Part shown: positions 1 to 9,035 of the stretch, one piece after another
Layout: every line of letters begins with the position of its first letter
Numbering within the stretch: the stretch's first letter is position 1
Source: Hirschia maritima DSM 19733
GTDB taxonomy: Bacteria; Pseudomonadota; Alphaproteobacteria; Caulobacterales; Hyphomonadaceae
NCBI RefSeq assembly: GCF_000378345.1
Contig: NZ_KB899548.1
Span: forward strand, 1-64,000
Direction: 5' to 3'
DNA length: 64,000 bases
Program-made: the position numbers and the translations under genes
The notes under the pieces: generated by a model
Told to the model about the DNA's origin: nothing
The model's database searches: none
Seen by the model: the letters and a program-made list of their open reading frames with translations, nothing else

Positions 1-42
1 GGGTGGGTTTATAGCCATGCAAAAAAATGCGGAGAATACAAA

Positions 43-222
43 ATGAAAAACCTATTGAACAAATTCTTTAAAGACGAGTCTGGTGCAACAGCTATTGAGT
101 ACGGTCTAATTGCTGCTCTAGTATCTGTAGCAATCATCGGTGGTGTAACAACAATCGGTAGTGAATCAGCAGAATCATTCACTACAGTTGGTACAGCTAT
201 CACTGCTGCAAACGACGCTTAA
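43..222 (+). CDS. pilA: Flp/Fap-type pilin (Tad pilus major subunit)
   Basis: A 59-residue type IVb prepilin of the Flp family, the structural subunit of the Tad pilus encoded just downstream. It starts with a short Lys-rich leader, then a processing site where Gly14-Ala15 follows Glu-Ser; Glu19 and Tyr20 give the conserved E-Y pair at positions +5/+6 of the mature protein. A hydrophobic helix of about 20 residues follows. ATG at 43 has GGAG about 9 bases upstream. The gene ends in a hairpin terminator, so it is probably transcribed mostly alone and at higher level than the assembly genes, as is usual for pilA upstream of cpaABCDEF in Caulobacter. Name is by analogy with that locus. Confidence 0.93.
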   Translation: MKNLLNKFFKDESGATAIEYGLIAALVSVAIIGGVTTIGSESAESFTTVGTAITAANDA

Positions 223-250
223 TAGTCAGACTGTTAAGATTAAAGAAGAA

Positions 251-282
251 GCCGTCAGAGTTATCTCTGGCGGCTTTTTTTT
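251..282 (+). terminator. Rho-independent terminator after the pilin gene
   Basis: A 10-bp stem (GCCGTCAGAG pairing with CTCTGGCGGC, one T:G wobble) with a TTAT loop, followed by nine T. It would separate abundant pilin mRNA from the downstream cpa transcript. Confidence 0.9.
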
Positions 283-368
283 GTGTAAATCCAGAAGTAA
301 CCACAAATTTACGATCGCACATTAACAATCTGCTTACACATGAAACGGGGCAGTGAGAATTATTTATT

Positions 369-881
369 ATGGTGGTCTTAGGTTTATCGGCAGTATGTGC
401 CGTATTGTTAGTTTTCGCTGCTTTTCATGATGTGTTTGATCGAACAATTCCCAATTGGGTTTCTATAGCAATCGCTGTATTGTTTCTTCCCGCCGCTTAT
501 TTTGCAAATTTAACGCTTGAAAATTTTGGTTGGCATTTGTTGGTTGGCTTTGCCGCCTTGGCGGTAGGTGTGGGGTTGTTTTACCTGAGAGTGTGGGGCG
601 GGGGAGATGCAAAGCTTGTAGCTGCGGCATCATTGTGGATGGGTGTTCCCGCTGAAATGGCTTTCTTAGCTGCCTTTGCGATAGCTGGTGGTCTCGTCGC
701 ATTGCCTCTTATAGTTGTTCGACGATTAGATCTTAAATTTTCAAACCCGAGAATGGCTAAGGTATTTGATACAAAAAAAGTACCTTACGGCGTAGCCATT
801 ACTGCCGGAGCTTTCTGGGCTGCAACTCAATCCCCAATTTTTACAATTGCGCTAAATGCAATTTCTACATCCCAATCGTAA
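369..881 (+). CDS. cpaA: CpaA prepilin peptidase (TadV-like, A24 family)
   Basis: A 170-residue polytopic inner-membrane aspartyl protease expected to cleave the leader of the Flp pilin encoded upstream. The first catalytic Asp lies in the segment FAAFHDVFDRTIPNW (about residues 16-30), matching the D-x-R-x-R/T-I-P-N pattern of the short A24 peptidases; the second is in GGGDAKL (about residues 77-83), the hallmark GxGD motif. About five hydrophobic helices are visible. It lacks the N-methyltransferase domain of PilD, as is normal for Tad systems. It lies 146 bases after the pilin gene, beyond its terminator, and is the first of the assembly genes. Confidence 0.92.
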   Translation: MVVLGLSAVCAVLLVFAAFHDVFDRTIPNWVSIAIAVLFLPAAYFANLTLENFGWHLLVGFAALAVGVGLFYLRVWGGGDAKLVAAASLWMGVPAEMAFLAAFAIAGGLVALPLIVVRRLDLKFSNPRMAKVFDTKKVPYGVAITAGAFWAATQSPIFTIALNAISTSQS

Positions 882-887
882 TAGGAA

Positions 888-902
888 TTAACGATACGTT
901 TA
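888..902 (+). promoter_or_regulatory. Possible CtrA-like site upstream of cpaB
   Basis: TTAA, seven bases, then TTTA. This is one mismatch from the TTAA-N7-TTAA pattern bound by the cell-cycle regulator CtrA, which controls pilus genes in Caulobacter. It sits in the 80-base gap between cpaA and cpaB. A single degenerate match in AT-rich DNA is weak evidence. Confidence 0.25.
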
Positions 903-961
903 GGACATGTGTGGAATTGTGTCGAAATAAATTGAAGTCCTTCGGGCTTTAGGAGAATCAA

Positions 962-1891
962 ATGCCAGTAATGCGTCTTGTTATTTTGTTGATCGCTGCA
1001 GCAGCAGCTGTGGGGGCTGCGCTGTTGGTGAATGGCATGCAAGGTTCATCTACACCTGCGGTTTTACCAATTCAGACATCTTCACTTGTTGCCGCCAAAG
1101 AAGTTGAAGAGGTGCCAACGTTAAAGGTTTTGGTTGCGACTAGCGACCTTAAAGTTGGACAGTTTGTTCAAGAAGGACAATTGAGTTGGCAAGATTGGCC
1201 AGAAGAGGCAAATACCACTTCTTTTCTTATAGAAGAAGTAAACCCCGATGCGATTGAGGGAATGCTTGGAGCTGTAGTTCGAGTAAACATGATGGCAGGG
1301 GAGCCATTAACAGCAGCGAAAATTGTGCATCCTGGAGAAGCAGGATTTATGTCGGCAGTTTTAACACCAGGAATGCGTGCAGTCGGCGTGGAAATCACTG
1401 CTGAAACCGCAGCTGGTGGTTTTATATTTCCAAACGATCACGTGGATGTGTTGCTAACTTTTGAAGTTGAAGTTGATGGGCCGAACGGGCGTCAGGAAGA
1501 AACAGCAATCGACACAATTTTGAATAATGTTCGCGTGTTGGCGATTGATGGATATTACAAACCAGTTGAAAGCGAAGCCGGCGAGGCTGTTGTGGGTAAC
1601 AGAGCGACTCTAGAGCTAAGTCGACAAGACGCAATGGTATTGATGGCTGCGCAAGAACGCGGCGAAATCAGTTTAGTATTAAGATCTGTAACGGAGTTAG
1701 CCGGCACATCAGGGGCAACTGCTAGCGGGTTGGCTTTAGCCTCTCGTCGCGGTGGTGGGTCTGACGGCGTGAGAGTGTTTCAACGCGGTGTCAGAACAGC
1801 TCTGATGAGTGCGCCTCCCGGGGTTGTTCAGCCGAATCAGACTTTTGAACCAAGTGAGATGGGGGCGAATGGACCGGAAGGTCCTCGCTAA
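962..1891 (+). CDS. cpaB: CpaB (RcpC) Tad pilus assembly protein
   Basis: A 309-residue periplasmic protein with an N-terminal membrane anchor (about residues 4-24, Ala-rich), then a SAF-like domain (residues about 50-115, LVATSDLKVGQFV and MMAGEPLTAAKI) and a second RcpC/CpaB domain ending in the typical beta-strand region around residues 150-235. CpaB proteins associate with the secretin CpaC. The C-terminus (after residue 250) is Gly/Ser/Pro-rich and probably disordered. ATG 962 is preceded by AGGAG at good spacing. Family length is usually 260-320 residues. Confidence 0.93.
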   Translation: MPVMRLVILLIAAAAAVGAALLVNGMQGSSTPAVLPIQTSSLVAAKEVEEVPTLKVLVATSDLKVGQFVQEGQLSWQDWPEEANTTSFLIEEVNPDAIEGMLGAVVRVNMMAGEPLTAAKIVHPGEAGFMSAVLTPGMRAVGVEITAETAAGGFIFPNDHVDVLLTFEVEVDGPNGRQEETAIDTILNNVRVLAIDGYYKPVESEAGEAVVGNRATLELSRQDAMVLMAAQERGEISLVLRSVTELAGTSGATASGLALASRRGGGSDGVRVFQRGVRTALMSAPPGVVQPNQTFEPSEMGANGPEGPR

Positions 1892-1912
1892 TAGGCTTTG
1901 AGAGTGTCAGTA

Positions 1913-3499
1913 ATGATAAAGAAAATACTATTTTCAGCGTGTGTAGCTGCCCTTGCATTGGGTAGCGAAAACGCATTTGCAGAGCCGTTAGCAGGTGGTC
2001 AGCAACAAGAAACCATCAGTGTAAAAGTTTCTGAGCCAGGGCAGAGCGCGACATCAAGAACGTTAAATATAGCTCAAAACAAAACTGCAATTCTCGAATT
2101 TGAAGAAGATGTAGATGATATTCTGGTGGCAAATCCAGAAATTGCCGATGTTTTAGCGCGTTCTAAGCGTCGAATTGCGGTTCTTGCTAAAGGTAAGGGT
2201 GAAAGCAGCATTATTTTCACCAATGCCCAAGGAAAAGAAATTCTGGCGCTGGATGTTGTCGTTGCCGGCCAAGGGGTGACTGAGCTTCAAGAGCTAATCA
2301 ATCAATATGTACCACGTGCAGCCATAAAGGCTGAGTTTGTAAATGGTGCAATTGTTTTAGCAGGTAAAGCGCCGAGTTTGTCAGATGCTGATATGGCAAT
2401 TCAGTTGGCACAACAATTTGTGGTCAATGATAGTCCAGTCATCAATATGGTTTCCATCGAAGGAAAAGACCAAGTTCTATTGAAGGTACGTATCGTTGAA
2501 ATGCAACGTACAGTCATTAAGCAATTGGGTGTGAATGTGTCGGGTTCTATGAATGTTGGTGAAATGGCCAATCGAACCTTGCAGACTGCAATCGATCCGG
2601 TAACAGGCCTTGTCGCGCTTGGTGCGAATGGAGACCCTCTGCAAATCTTTGCTCCTGATGCGCCTTGGGATCAATCTGTTTCATTTGGAACTTCCAACTC
2701 CCTCGGCATCTCGGGTGAATCATTAGGTGGCTTACGTTTAGCGCCTTCATACAATAATTTCGTGGGTGACAAACTTCAAAGCTCAGCCGGTCTTTCAGTG
2801 GATATGCTGGAACGCATCGGTCTAGTACGCACATTGGCGGAACCAAATCTCACAGCACTATCTGGAGAAAGTGCCAAATTCCTTGCAGGTGGTGAATTCC
2901 CTGTTCCAGCGGAAGTTGATGATGATGGTGATGTAGTTCTTGAATTTAAACCATTCGGGGTCGGGCTTGGATTTACGCCTGTTGTCCTGTCGGAAAGCCG
3001 TATTTCCATGCGGATTTCTACTGAGGTTTCTGAACTTACAAACCAAGGTGGTTATCAAGTTGGTGGAGGGGTTGCCGTCAATGCAGATGGTTCTACTTCG
3101 ACAATTCCAGCAACCGTTATTCCGGCACTAAAAGTTCGCCGAGCTGACACCACTGTTGAAATGCCTTCTGGTGGGTCGCTGGTCATCGCTGGATTGATTC
3201 AGGAGCAGACTCAGCAGGCAATGGACAAAGTTCCGGGCGTAGGAAATTTACCTGTTCTAGGATCGCTCTTCCGTTCACGCGAATTTCAAAACGATGAAAC
3301 AGAGTTGGTTGTGATTGTGACACCATACTTGGTAGATCCAACGGATCCAAAAAAGTTGAGATCACCTGATGATGGTTATGTTTCGGCCAAGGATTCCAAA
3401 GCGATTTTCTTTGGAAAAATGAACAAGGTCTACGCTGTTGAAGGTGCGGATGTTGAAGAGAATGCTGGTGTGCAAGGCGCTGGCTTCATTTTGGATTGA
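1913..3499 (+). CDS. cpaC: CpaC outer-membrane secretin of the Tad pilus
   Basis: A secretin of about 528 residues that forms the outer-membrane channel for the pilus. The frame is open from a TTG at 1898, but ATG 1913 begins a clean signal peptide (MIKKILFSACVAALALGSENAFA), so it is preferred. An N-terminal pilus/BON-like region (about residues 40-185) carries the motif around DDILVANPEIADVL typical of CpaC. The secretin core follows, with VLLKVRIVEMQR, the LAEPNLTALSGESAKFLAGGEFP segment and the C-terminal GSLVIAGLIQ and DETELVVIVTPYLVDP strands. It lies 21 bases after cpaB and 14 bases before cpaD. Confidence 0.95.
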   Translation: MIKKILFSACVAALALGSENAFAEPLAGGQQQETISVKVSEPGQSATSRTLNIAQNKTAILEFEEDVDDILVANPEIADVLARSKRRIAVLAKGKGESSIIFTNAQGKEILALDVVVAGQGVTELQELINQYVPRAAIKAEFVNGAIVLAGKAPSLSDADMAIQLAQQFVVNDSPVINMVSIEGKDQVLLKVRIVEMQRTVIKQLGVNVSGSMNVGEMANRTLQTAIDPVTGLVALGANGDPLQIFAPDAPWDQSVSFGTSNSLGISGESLGGLRLAPSYNNFVGDKLQSSAGLSVDMLERIGLVRTLAEPNLTALSGESAKFLAGGEFPVPAEVDDDGDVVLEFKPFGVGLGFTPVVLSESRISMRISTEVSELTNQGGYQVGGGVAVNADGSTSTIPATVIPALKVRRADTTVEMPSGGSLVIAGLIQEQTQQAMDKVPGVGNLPVLGSLFRSREFQNDETELVVIVTPYLVDPTDPKKLRSPDDGYVSAKDSKAIFFGKMNKVYAVEGADVEENAGVQGAGFILD

Positions 3500-3513
3500 T
3501 GTAAGGAGCGAAT

Positions 3514-4170
3514 ATGAGCAACTTTAAAGCACTCGCGCTTCTTGGCGCTTCACTAGTCGCAGTGTCTGCTTGTGGCCATTCACCAGAGTCGATCGCAGTT
3601 GCTAATGGTGATCACCGAGAAATTCAGGTGAAAGAACAAACTCACTATCTGGAACTCACAAATGTTGAAGTTGGACATCTAACGACAGCGGATAGAGCGC
3701 GAGTTGCTGAATTTGCGTCTATCTTTGCAAATGATGGTTACGGCCCAATCACCGTAAGCGCACCGGAAGGGTCTCGCGCCGCATTTGGTGTCGTGACTTC
3801 AATTCGATCTATACTGTCTCAAGCTGGTGTGTTGCCTGCAAATATTGCTGTTGGAGATTATGTCCCCAATGCAAATGATGAAGCACCATTAATCATGGCG
3901 TTTAAAACATACGAAGCCCATGTGCCTGGGTGTTCCAAAGTAAATGAACATGACTGGACTAAGCTCAGTAGCAATTCATCTTTGCCCAGCTTTGGGTGCG
4001 CTGTGAATGAAAACATAGCGATGATGATTGCTAAACCAGGCGACCTTCTCGGTGAAAGAGAATTGGGACCTGGGGACTCTTCAAGACAGCTAACAGTATA
4101 CGAAAAATATCGTCTGGGTGAGAACACCGCATCTTCGAGAGAAGCTGACGGTGGCAGTACGCAGAACTAG
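3514..4170 (+). CDS. cpaD: CpaD pilus biogenesis lipoprotein
   Basis: A 218-residue CpaD-family lipoprotein. The signal peptide ends in a lipobox, VSAC, with the lipidated Cys at residue 20. The central region (FASIFANDGYGPITVSAPEG) and the DWTKLSSNSSLPSFGCAVNENIAMMIAKPGDL stretch (about residues 147-180) are the conserved CpaD signature, with the N-P/D-L end close to the canonical form. CpaD likely acts as a secretin pilotin or stabiliser. GGAG lies about 9 bases before the ATG. Confidence 0.92.
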   Translation: MSNFKALALLGASLVAVSACGHSPESIAVANGDHREIQVKEQTHYLELTNVEVGHLTTADRARVAEFASIFANDGYGPITVSAPEGSRAAFGVVTSIRSILSQAGVLPANIAVGDYVPNANDEAPLIMAFKTYEAHVPGCSKVNEHDWTKLSSNSSLPSFGCAVNENIAMMIAKPGDLLGERELGPGDSSRQLTVYEKYRLGENTASSREADGGSTQN

Positions 4171-4197
4171 ACCAATAAAGATTTTAGGAGGGCTCAT

Positions 4198-6498
4198 ATG
4201 ACTGGTCCCAACGACACGCTTGATGATGAAACATATGAATCCCTAATTGAAGAGTTAGGGCTTGATTTGGACATTGATGAGCCGATTGGAGAGCATGATG
4301 ATGAGCAGGAGCAATCCTCTTCAACAGCGCCTTTCGAAACTGCAGACACTGCGTTGACAGATGTAGACCACTCTGAACAAAGTGATAGCGGCGTGGAGAT
4401 TCCGGCTGAACTACTAGCGGAGCTTCAAAGTGTTATTGAGGGTGGTGACCCTGAATTCAATGAAGATGCAACTTTTGTTGAAGATCCATTACAGGCTTCT
4501 GGTCCTGAAGGTAAAGATATTGATCTCGCATCCGCGCTGATGTCGGACGCCGCTGAAGAAGTCGAAGCTATTGTGCCAGTTGAGAGTGAAACTGAAGCAC
4601 TATTAGAAGAACTTAAGGGCGAGACCGCAGCAGACGCTACAGAAACAGACAGTGTTACTGGACAAATTGATGGTGAAGAAGTTTCTGTTTTTGATGGACT
4701 GGATTTATCTGAAGAAGCATTGTCTTCTGAATTTTCTGAAGATGAAAACAGTTTTGATTCTACGTCTTTAGAAGAAACGGAAGATGCTTATCCTGAAGTT
4801 GCGGTTGAATCGGTCAATGAAACTCAAGATATAGAAACATCAACAGATGATGACTGGGTATCAAGTGAGCCTTCAAATGTTGATAATCCTAAGTTTGAAG
4901 ACCTAGACAGTATTCTGGAAAATGCTCTTTCTAAAGATTTTGAACCACCGATCGACGATGGACAATTTTCTGATCGACTTTCTCAAATTGATGAACTTGA
5001 TGAAGAAGTCGAATTGGAAGCAAATAATGATGTGCCATTTGAAGCGTTTGAAGAGCCAGAAGTTAGCCCTTCTTCGAGAACGAGTACGCAGCGTTTGCCA
5101 TCGGAATTACCATCGTTTGATGAGGATTTAAACGCGCCAGACGGTGGGTTTAGTCTGAATGACTTTGCTGATGACACTTCCAATGAAGTTATGAGATTGG
5201 CTGAAGCTCCAGAGCAAACCGAAGCTTATGTTCCGCAAACTTCCGCACTGGAATCTTCGTATGAAGATGAAGCTGATTTAGGGTTTGAAATGTCGCAATC
5301 AGTTGGCGGCGATAGAATAATTCCTAGAATAACTATTCACGCTTTTTCACAAACTCAATTGTGCAATCAGATGCTTAAAAAATCCATGCAGGATAGACGC
5401 ATGGTAAATGTATCGGCTGAAATTGTTGAGGGTGGTGTTGAGGCTGCTATCAACTATTATCAGCAGCATGATTTACCTCATATGATTGTTGTTGAGTCTA
5501 TTGCAAAATCGGCTCGTTTGTTAGCTGAGTTAGATGAACTTGCTCAATTGTGTGACGAGAATGTCAAAGTGGTCGTCATCGGCGCGGCAAATGATATTCG
5601 GTTGTACAGAGAGTTAATGGCGCGTGGTGTATCAGAATACATTGTGCCTCCTCTTGAAACAGTACAATTGATCCGCGCAATTTCGGGACAATTTGCAGAC
5701 CCAGATCAGCCTTTTGTAGGTAAAACTTTAGCGGTGACAGGGGTAAAAGGCGGCGTTGGGTCTTCTACGATTGCTCACAATTTGGCTTGGTCTTTGTCTG
5801 AGAGATTGGATCAAGGCACAACATTGGTTGACCTTGATTTGAATTTTGGAACAACAGGTCTGGATTTCAACAGCGAAAACAATCAAACAATCGCTGATGC
5901 GCTTTTGGCACCAGAGCGTTTTGATGAAGCGGTGATGAGCCGCCTGATCACACCGGCGACTGACAACCTGTCTTTGTTCACTGCACCAGCTAGTTTGGAT
6001 CGAACCTATGACGTCGATGGGGATACTTATAATCTGGTTCTGAACAAGGTGCGTGAAACTGTTCCGTTCGTTGTGTTGGATCTTCCTCACATTTGGACAG
6101 ATTGGTTTAAAGACACTGTGATATCTGCAGATGAGATCGTTGTTGTGGCGCAACCTGATCTTGCTTCTCTGCGCAACGGAAAAAACCTTATTGATTTCTT
6201 GAAAGCCGCGCGTCCAAACGATTCAACACCTAGATTGGTGGTCAATCAGGTTGGTGTACCAAAACGTCCAGAAATTCCAGTGAAGGACTTTGCGCAAGCA
6301 ATGGATTTAGAGCCTGATCTAGTGCTGCCTTTTGATCCGCAATTATTTGGAACGGCAGCAAACAACGGACAGATGATTGCTGATGTTGCTGAAGATTCAA
6401 AATGTGCTCAAGGAATTGATTATCTTGCCTCTTTGGTTTCAGGCAAGGAAGTAAAAGTTGAACGTAGTTCTTTGTTGAACAAATTGTTCAAACGCTAG
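4198..6498 (+). CDS. cpaE: CpaE/TadZ-like localisation ATPase with a long acidic N-terminal extension
   Basis: A 766-residue protein whose C-terminal half is a TadZ/CpaE: an atypical receiver-like domain (about residues 375-500) and a ParA/MinD-type ATPase with a deviant Walker A, KGGVGSST, near residue 515. Family members place the Tad machine at the cell pole. The first 370 or so residues are extra: very rich in Asp, Glu, Ser and Thr, with few basic residues and no hydrophobic helix, so probably disordered. CpaE proteins are usually about 400-520 residues. ATG 4198 has GGAGG just upstream, and codon use and reading frame are continuous, so the extension is real coding sequence rather than a mis-start. 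Confidence 0.93.
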   Translation: MTGPNDTLDDETYESLIEELGLDLDIDEPIGEHDDEQEQSSSTAPFETADTALTDVDHSEQSDSGVEIPAELLAELQSVIEGGDPEFNEDATFVEDPLQASGPEGKDIDLASALMSDAAEEVEAIVPVESETEALLEELKGETAADATETDSVTGQIDGEEVSVFDGLDLSEEALSSEFSEDENSFDSTSLEETEDAYPEVAVESVNETQDIETSTDDDWVSSEPSNVDNPKFEDLDSILENALSKDFEPPIDDGQFSDRLSQIDELDEEVELEANNDVPFEAFEEPEVSPSSRTSTQRLPSELPSFDEDLNAPDGGFSLNDFADDTSNEVMRLAEAPEQTEAYVPQTSALESSYEDEADLGFEMSQSVGGDRIIPRITIHAFSQTQLCNQMLKKSMQDRRMVNVSAEIVEGGVEAAINYYQQHDLPHMIVVESIAKSARLLAELDELAQLCDENVKVVVIGAANDIRLYRELMARGVSEYIVPPLETVQLIRAISGQFADPDQPFVGKTLAVTGVKGGVGSSTIAHNLAWSLSERLDQGTTLVDLDLNFGTTGLDFNSENNQTIADALLAPERFDEAVMSRLITPATDNLSLFTAPASLDRTYDVDGDTYNLVLNKVRETVPFVVLDLPHIWTDWFKDTVISADEIVVVAQPDLASLRNGKNLIDFLKAARPNDSTPRLVVNQVGVPKRPEIPVKDFAQAMDLEPDLVLPFDPQLFGTAANNGQMIADVAEDSKCAQGIDYLASLVSGKEVKVERSSLLNKLFKR

Positions 6499-6507
6499 GG
6501 GTAGGCA

Positions 6508-8031
6508 ATGTTTGGGAAGAAGACAGGATCATTCGGTACAGGGGATGGAGGTGGCCAACCTCGTCGACCGAGTGCGCCACAAGCAGGAGAAGAGAGTGTT
6601 GCTGTAGCACCTCCGCCATCCGCAGAAAAACAAGCTGCACCGGAAAGGTCTGCTCCCAAGCCGCAAGCGTCCGCACCAAAACAGGCGAAGCCTAAATCGC
6701 CTGCTCCTGTAGCCAAAAAAGAGAAGCCCGTTGTTGCCAGTGTGGATGAACGCTCGGAAGAATACTATCTAGTAAAAACTGAGATATTTAATGCCTTAAT
6801 CGATACAATTGATCTCTCTCAACTTGCGCAATTAGATCAAGAAAGTGCACGTGAAGAGATCCGTGACATTGTGATTGAGATTATTGCGATCAAGAATGTT
6901 GTTATGTCATTGGCGGAGCAAGAAACGCTTCTGGAAGACATATGTAACGATGTATTGGGGTATGGGCCTCTTGAGCCATTGCTCGCTCGTGATGATATCG
7001 CGGATATCATGGTGAATGGAGCCAACACCACATATATTGAGGTGAATGGTAAGATTGAGCGGACCAACATTCGCTTCCGAGATAATGGTCAGTTGATGAA
7101 CATCTGTCAGCGTATCGTGTCTCAAGTTGGTCGTCGTGTTGATGAATCTAGTCCGATATGTGATGCGCGTCTTGCTGATGGCTCGCGTGTAAACGTAATC
7201 GCACCACCTCTGGCTATTGATGGTCCAACACTGACAATCCGTAAGTTTAAGAAAGATAAGCTTACTATTCAAAACCTTGTGGAGTTTGGGGCAATATCAC
7301 CAGCAGGTGCTGAACTTCTCCGTATAATCGGGACTGCACGTTGTAATGTGCTGATATCAGGCGGTACTGGATCGGGTAAAACAACACTATTGAACTGTTT
7401 GACTGCATTCATCGAGCCGGGCGAACGTGTAATTACTTGTGAAGATGCTGCGGAACTTCAACTGCAACAGCCTCACGTTGTTCGTCTTGAGACCCGTCCT
7501 CCGAATCTGGAAGGGCAGGGTAAGATCACCATGACTGATTTGGTGAAGAACTGTCTACGTATGCGTCCTGACAGAATTATCGTGGGTGAGGTGCGTGGTG
7601 CCGAAGCATTCGACTTACTTCAAGCGATGAATACTGGTCACGATGGATCAATGGGAACGCTTCACGCAAATACGCCTCGTGAAGGGCTTTCTCGTGTTGA
7701 GTCCATGATCACCATGGGTGGTTTTTCTCTTCCACAACGTACGATTAGAGAGATGATTGTTGGGTCTATCGATGTGGTGATCCAAGCAACTCGCTTGCGC
7801 GATGGGTCAAGAAAAATCGTATCTATTTCAGAAGTCATGGGCCTTGAGGGTGATGTGATCGTGACACAAGATGTGTTGCGATATGAAATCGATGGTGAAG
7901 ATAAAAACGGAAAAATTGTTGGTCGTCACCGTGGAACAGGTGTTGGACGACCTCGTTTTTGGGAGCGTGCTAAATACTACAATCTTGAGGGCGCTTTGGG
8001 ACAGGCACTTGATGAGTTGGAGACTGCCTAA
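6508..8031 (+). CDS. cpaF: CpaF/TadA secretion ATPase
   Basis: A 507-residue hexameric ATPase of the type II/IV secretion family that powers pilus extension. Residues 1-80 are a Pro/Ala/Lys-rich linker. Then come the N-terminal domain ([14 protein letters not shown] onward), the [12 protein letters not shown] segment and the RecA-like core with Walker [10 protein letters not shown] (residues 285-293), the Asp box [12 protein letters not shown], Walker [15 protein letters not shown] and the His box GSMGTLHAN. All catalytic motifs look intact. It starts 9 bases after cpaE and its TAA stop overlaps the tadB ATG by one base, indicating translational coupling. Confidence 0.96.
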   Translation: MFGKKTGSFGTGDGGGQPRRPSAPQAGEESVAVAPPPSAEKQAAPERSAPKPQASAPKQAKPKSPAPVAKKEKPVVASVDERSEEYYLVKTEIFNALIDTIDLSQLAQLDQESAREEIRDIVIEIIAIKNVVMSLAEQETLLEDICNDVLGYGPLEPLLARDDIADIMVNGANTTYIEVNGKIERTNIRFRDNGQLMNICQRIVSQVGRRVDESSPICDARLADGSRVNVIAPPLAIDGPTLTIRKFKKDKLTIQNLVEFGAISPAGAELLRIIGTARCNVLISGGTGSGKTTLLNCLTAFIEPGERVITCEDAAELQLQQPHVVRLETRPPNLEGQGKITMTDLVKNCLRMRPDRIIVGEVRGAEAFDLLQAMNTGHDGSMGTLHANTPREGLSRVESMITMGGFSLPQRTIREMIVGSIDVVIQATRLRDGSRKIVSISEVMGLEGDVIVTQDVLRYEIDGEDKNGKIVGRHRGTGVGRPRFWERAKYYNLEGALGQALDELETA

Positions 8032-9026
8032 TGGATCAGTCAATGACAGTCTACCTCATCGCTGGATTGGCTTTCATCAGTGTGGTGGGAGTTGGTTTTG
8101 CATTTACGACTGGTGGTTCAACTCAAACGCAACAAAAACGATTTAAGCAAGTTGCTTTAGGTGAGGTTGCCGCTGGATCAAAAAATCAAACAAATGATGC
8201 GGCGGCGATACGGCGAAAACAAATGCAGGATTCCATGAAAGTCCTGCGCGACAAAGAAAATAAACGCCGCCGGGATGTCGGTGGGAACTCAATCAAGGAT
8301 AAACTGGCGCAAGCTGGATGGACAATAGAACCGGCGGTGTTTTGGATGTTGTCAGCTGTGTTGGGAGTGGTTGTGGCTGCTGCTGCTTTTGTCATGGGAC
8401 AAACTTATCCAATTGTTGCTGCGGCAGGATTTGTCGGAGCTTTCGGTCTCCCTCGATGGATTGTTGGAATGGGGATTGGTGCTCGTCAAAAGAAATTCAC
8501 TCAGCAGTTTTCCGATGGTATTGATGTGATTGTTCGGGGTGTAAAATCTGGGCTTCCATTAATTGAATGTTTGAGAATTATTGCAGATGAATCTCCCGCT
8601 CCACTTGGGAGCGAGTTCTCTCGAGTGATTGATTCCATTCAAATGGGCGCAACTGTCGATAAAGCACTAATGAATATGTATCGTAGAATGCCACTGCCAG
8701 AAGTGAATTTCTTTGCAATTGTGATCGGTATTCAGCAACAATCTGGTGGTAACCTTTCAGAGGCATTGGGAAACCTTTCAGACGTTCTTCGTTCAAGAAA
8801 AATGTTGGCTGAAAAAGTGAAGGCTTTGTCTTCTGAGGCCAAAGCATCTGCAATGATTATCGGGGCATTACCTATAGCTGTTATGATATTGGTTTATCTA
8901 TCTTCACCTAGCTATATGTCGATATTGTTTACTCACCCAACCGGACATTTCATGCTTGGAGTGGGGGCATGTATGATGGGAGTTGGTATCTTCGTTATGA
9001 AGCAAATGATGAAACTGGATGTTTAG
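8031..9026 (+). CDS. tadB: TadB inner-membrane platform protein (T2SSF family)
   Basis: A 331-residue platform protein. The N-terminal helix (about residues 7-25) and three further hydrophobic helices surround a cytoplasmic T2SSF domain with the conserved FSDGIDVIVRGVKSGLPL and GGNLSEALGNLSDVLRSR segments. TadB pairs with TadC to form the inner-membrane core contacting CpaF. Its ATG shares a base with the cpaF stop codon. An internal low-complexity stretch (residues 45-85) is rich in Arg, Lys and Asp and likely cytosolic. Confidence 0.94.
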   Translation: MDQSMTVYLIAGLAFISVVGVGFAFTTGGSTQTQQKRFKQVALGEVAAGSKNQTNDAAAIRRKQMQDSMKVLRDKENKRRRDVGGNSIKDKLAQAGWTIEPAVFWMLSAVLGVVVAAAAFVMGQTYPIVAAAGFVGAFGLPRWIVGMGIGARQKKFTQQFSDGIDVIVRGVKSGLPLIECLRIIADESPAPLGSEFSRVIDSIQMGATVDKALMNMYRRMPLPEVNFFAIVIGIQQQSGGNLSEALGNLSDVLRSRKMLAEKVKALSSEAKASAMIIGALPIAVMILVYLSSPSYMSILFTHPTGHFMLGVGACMMGVGIFVMKQMMKLDV

Positions 9027-9035
9027 GAGCGCATT

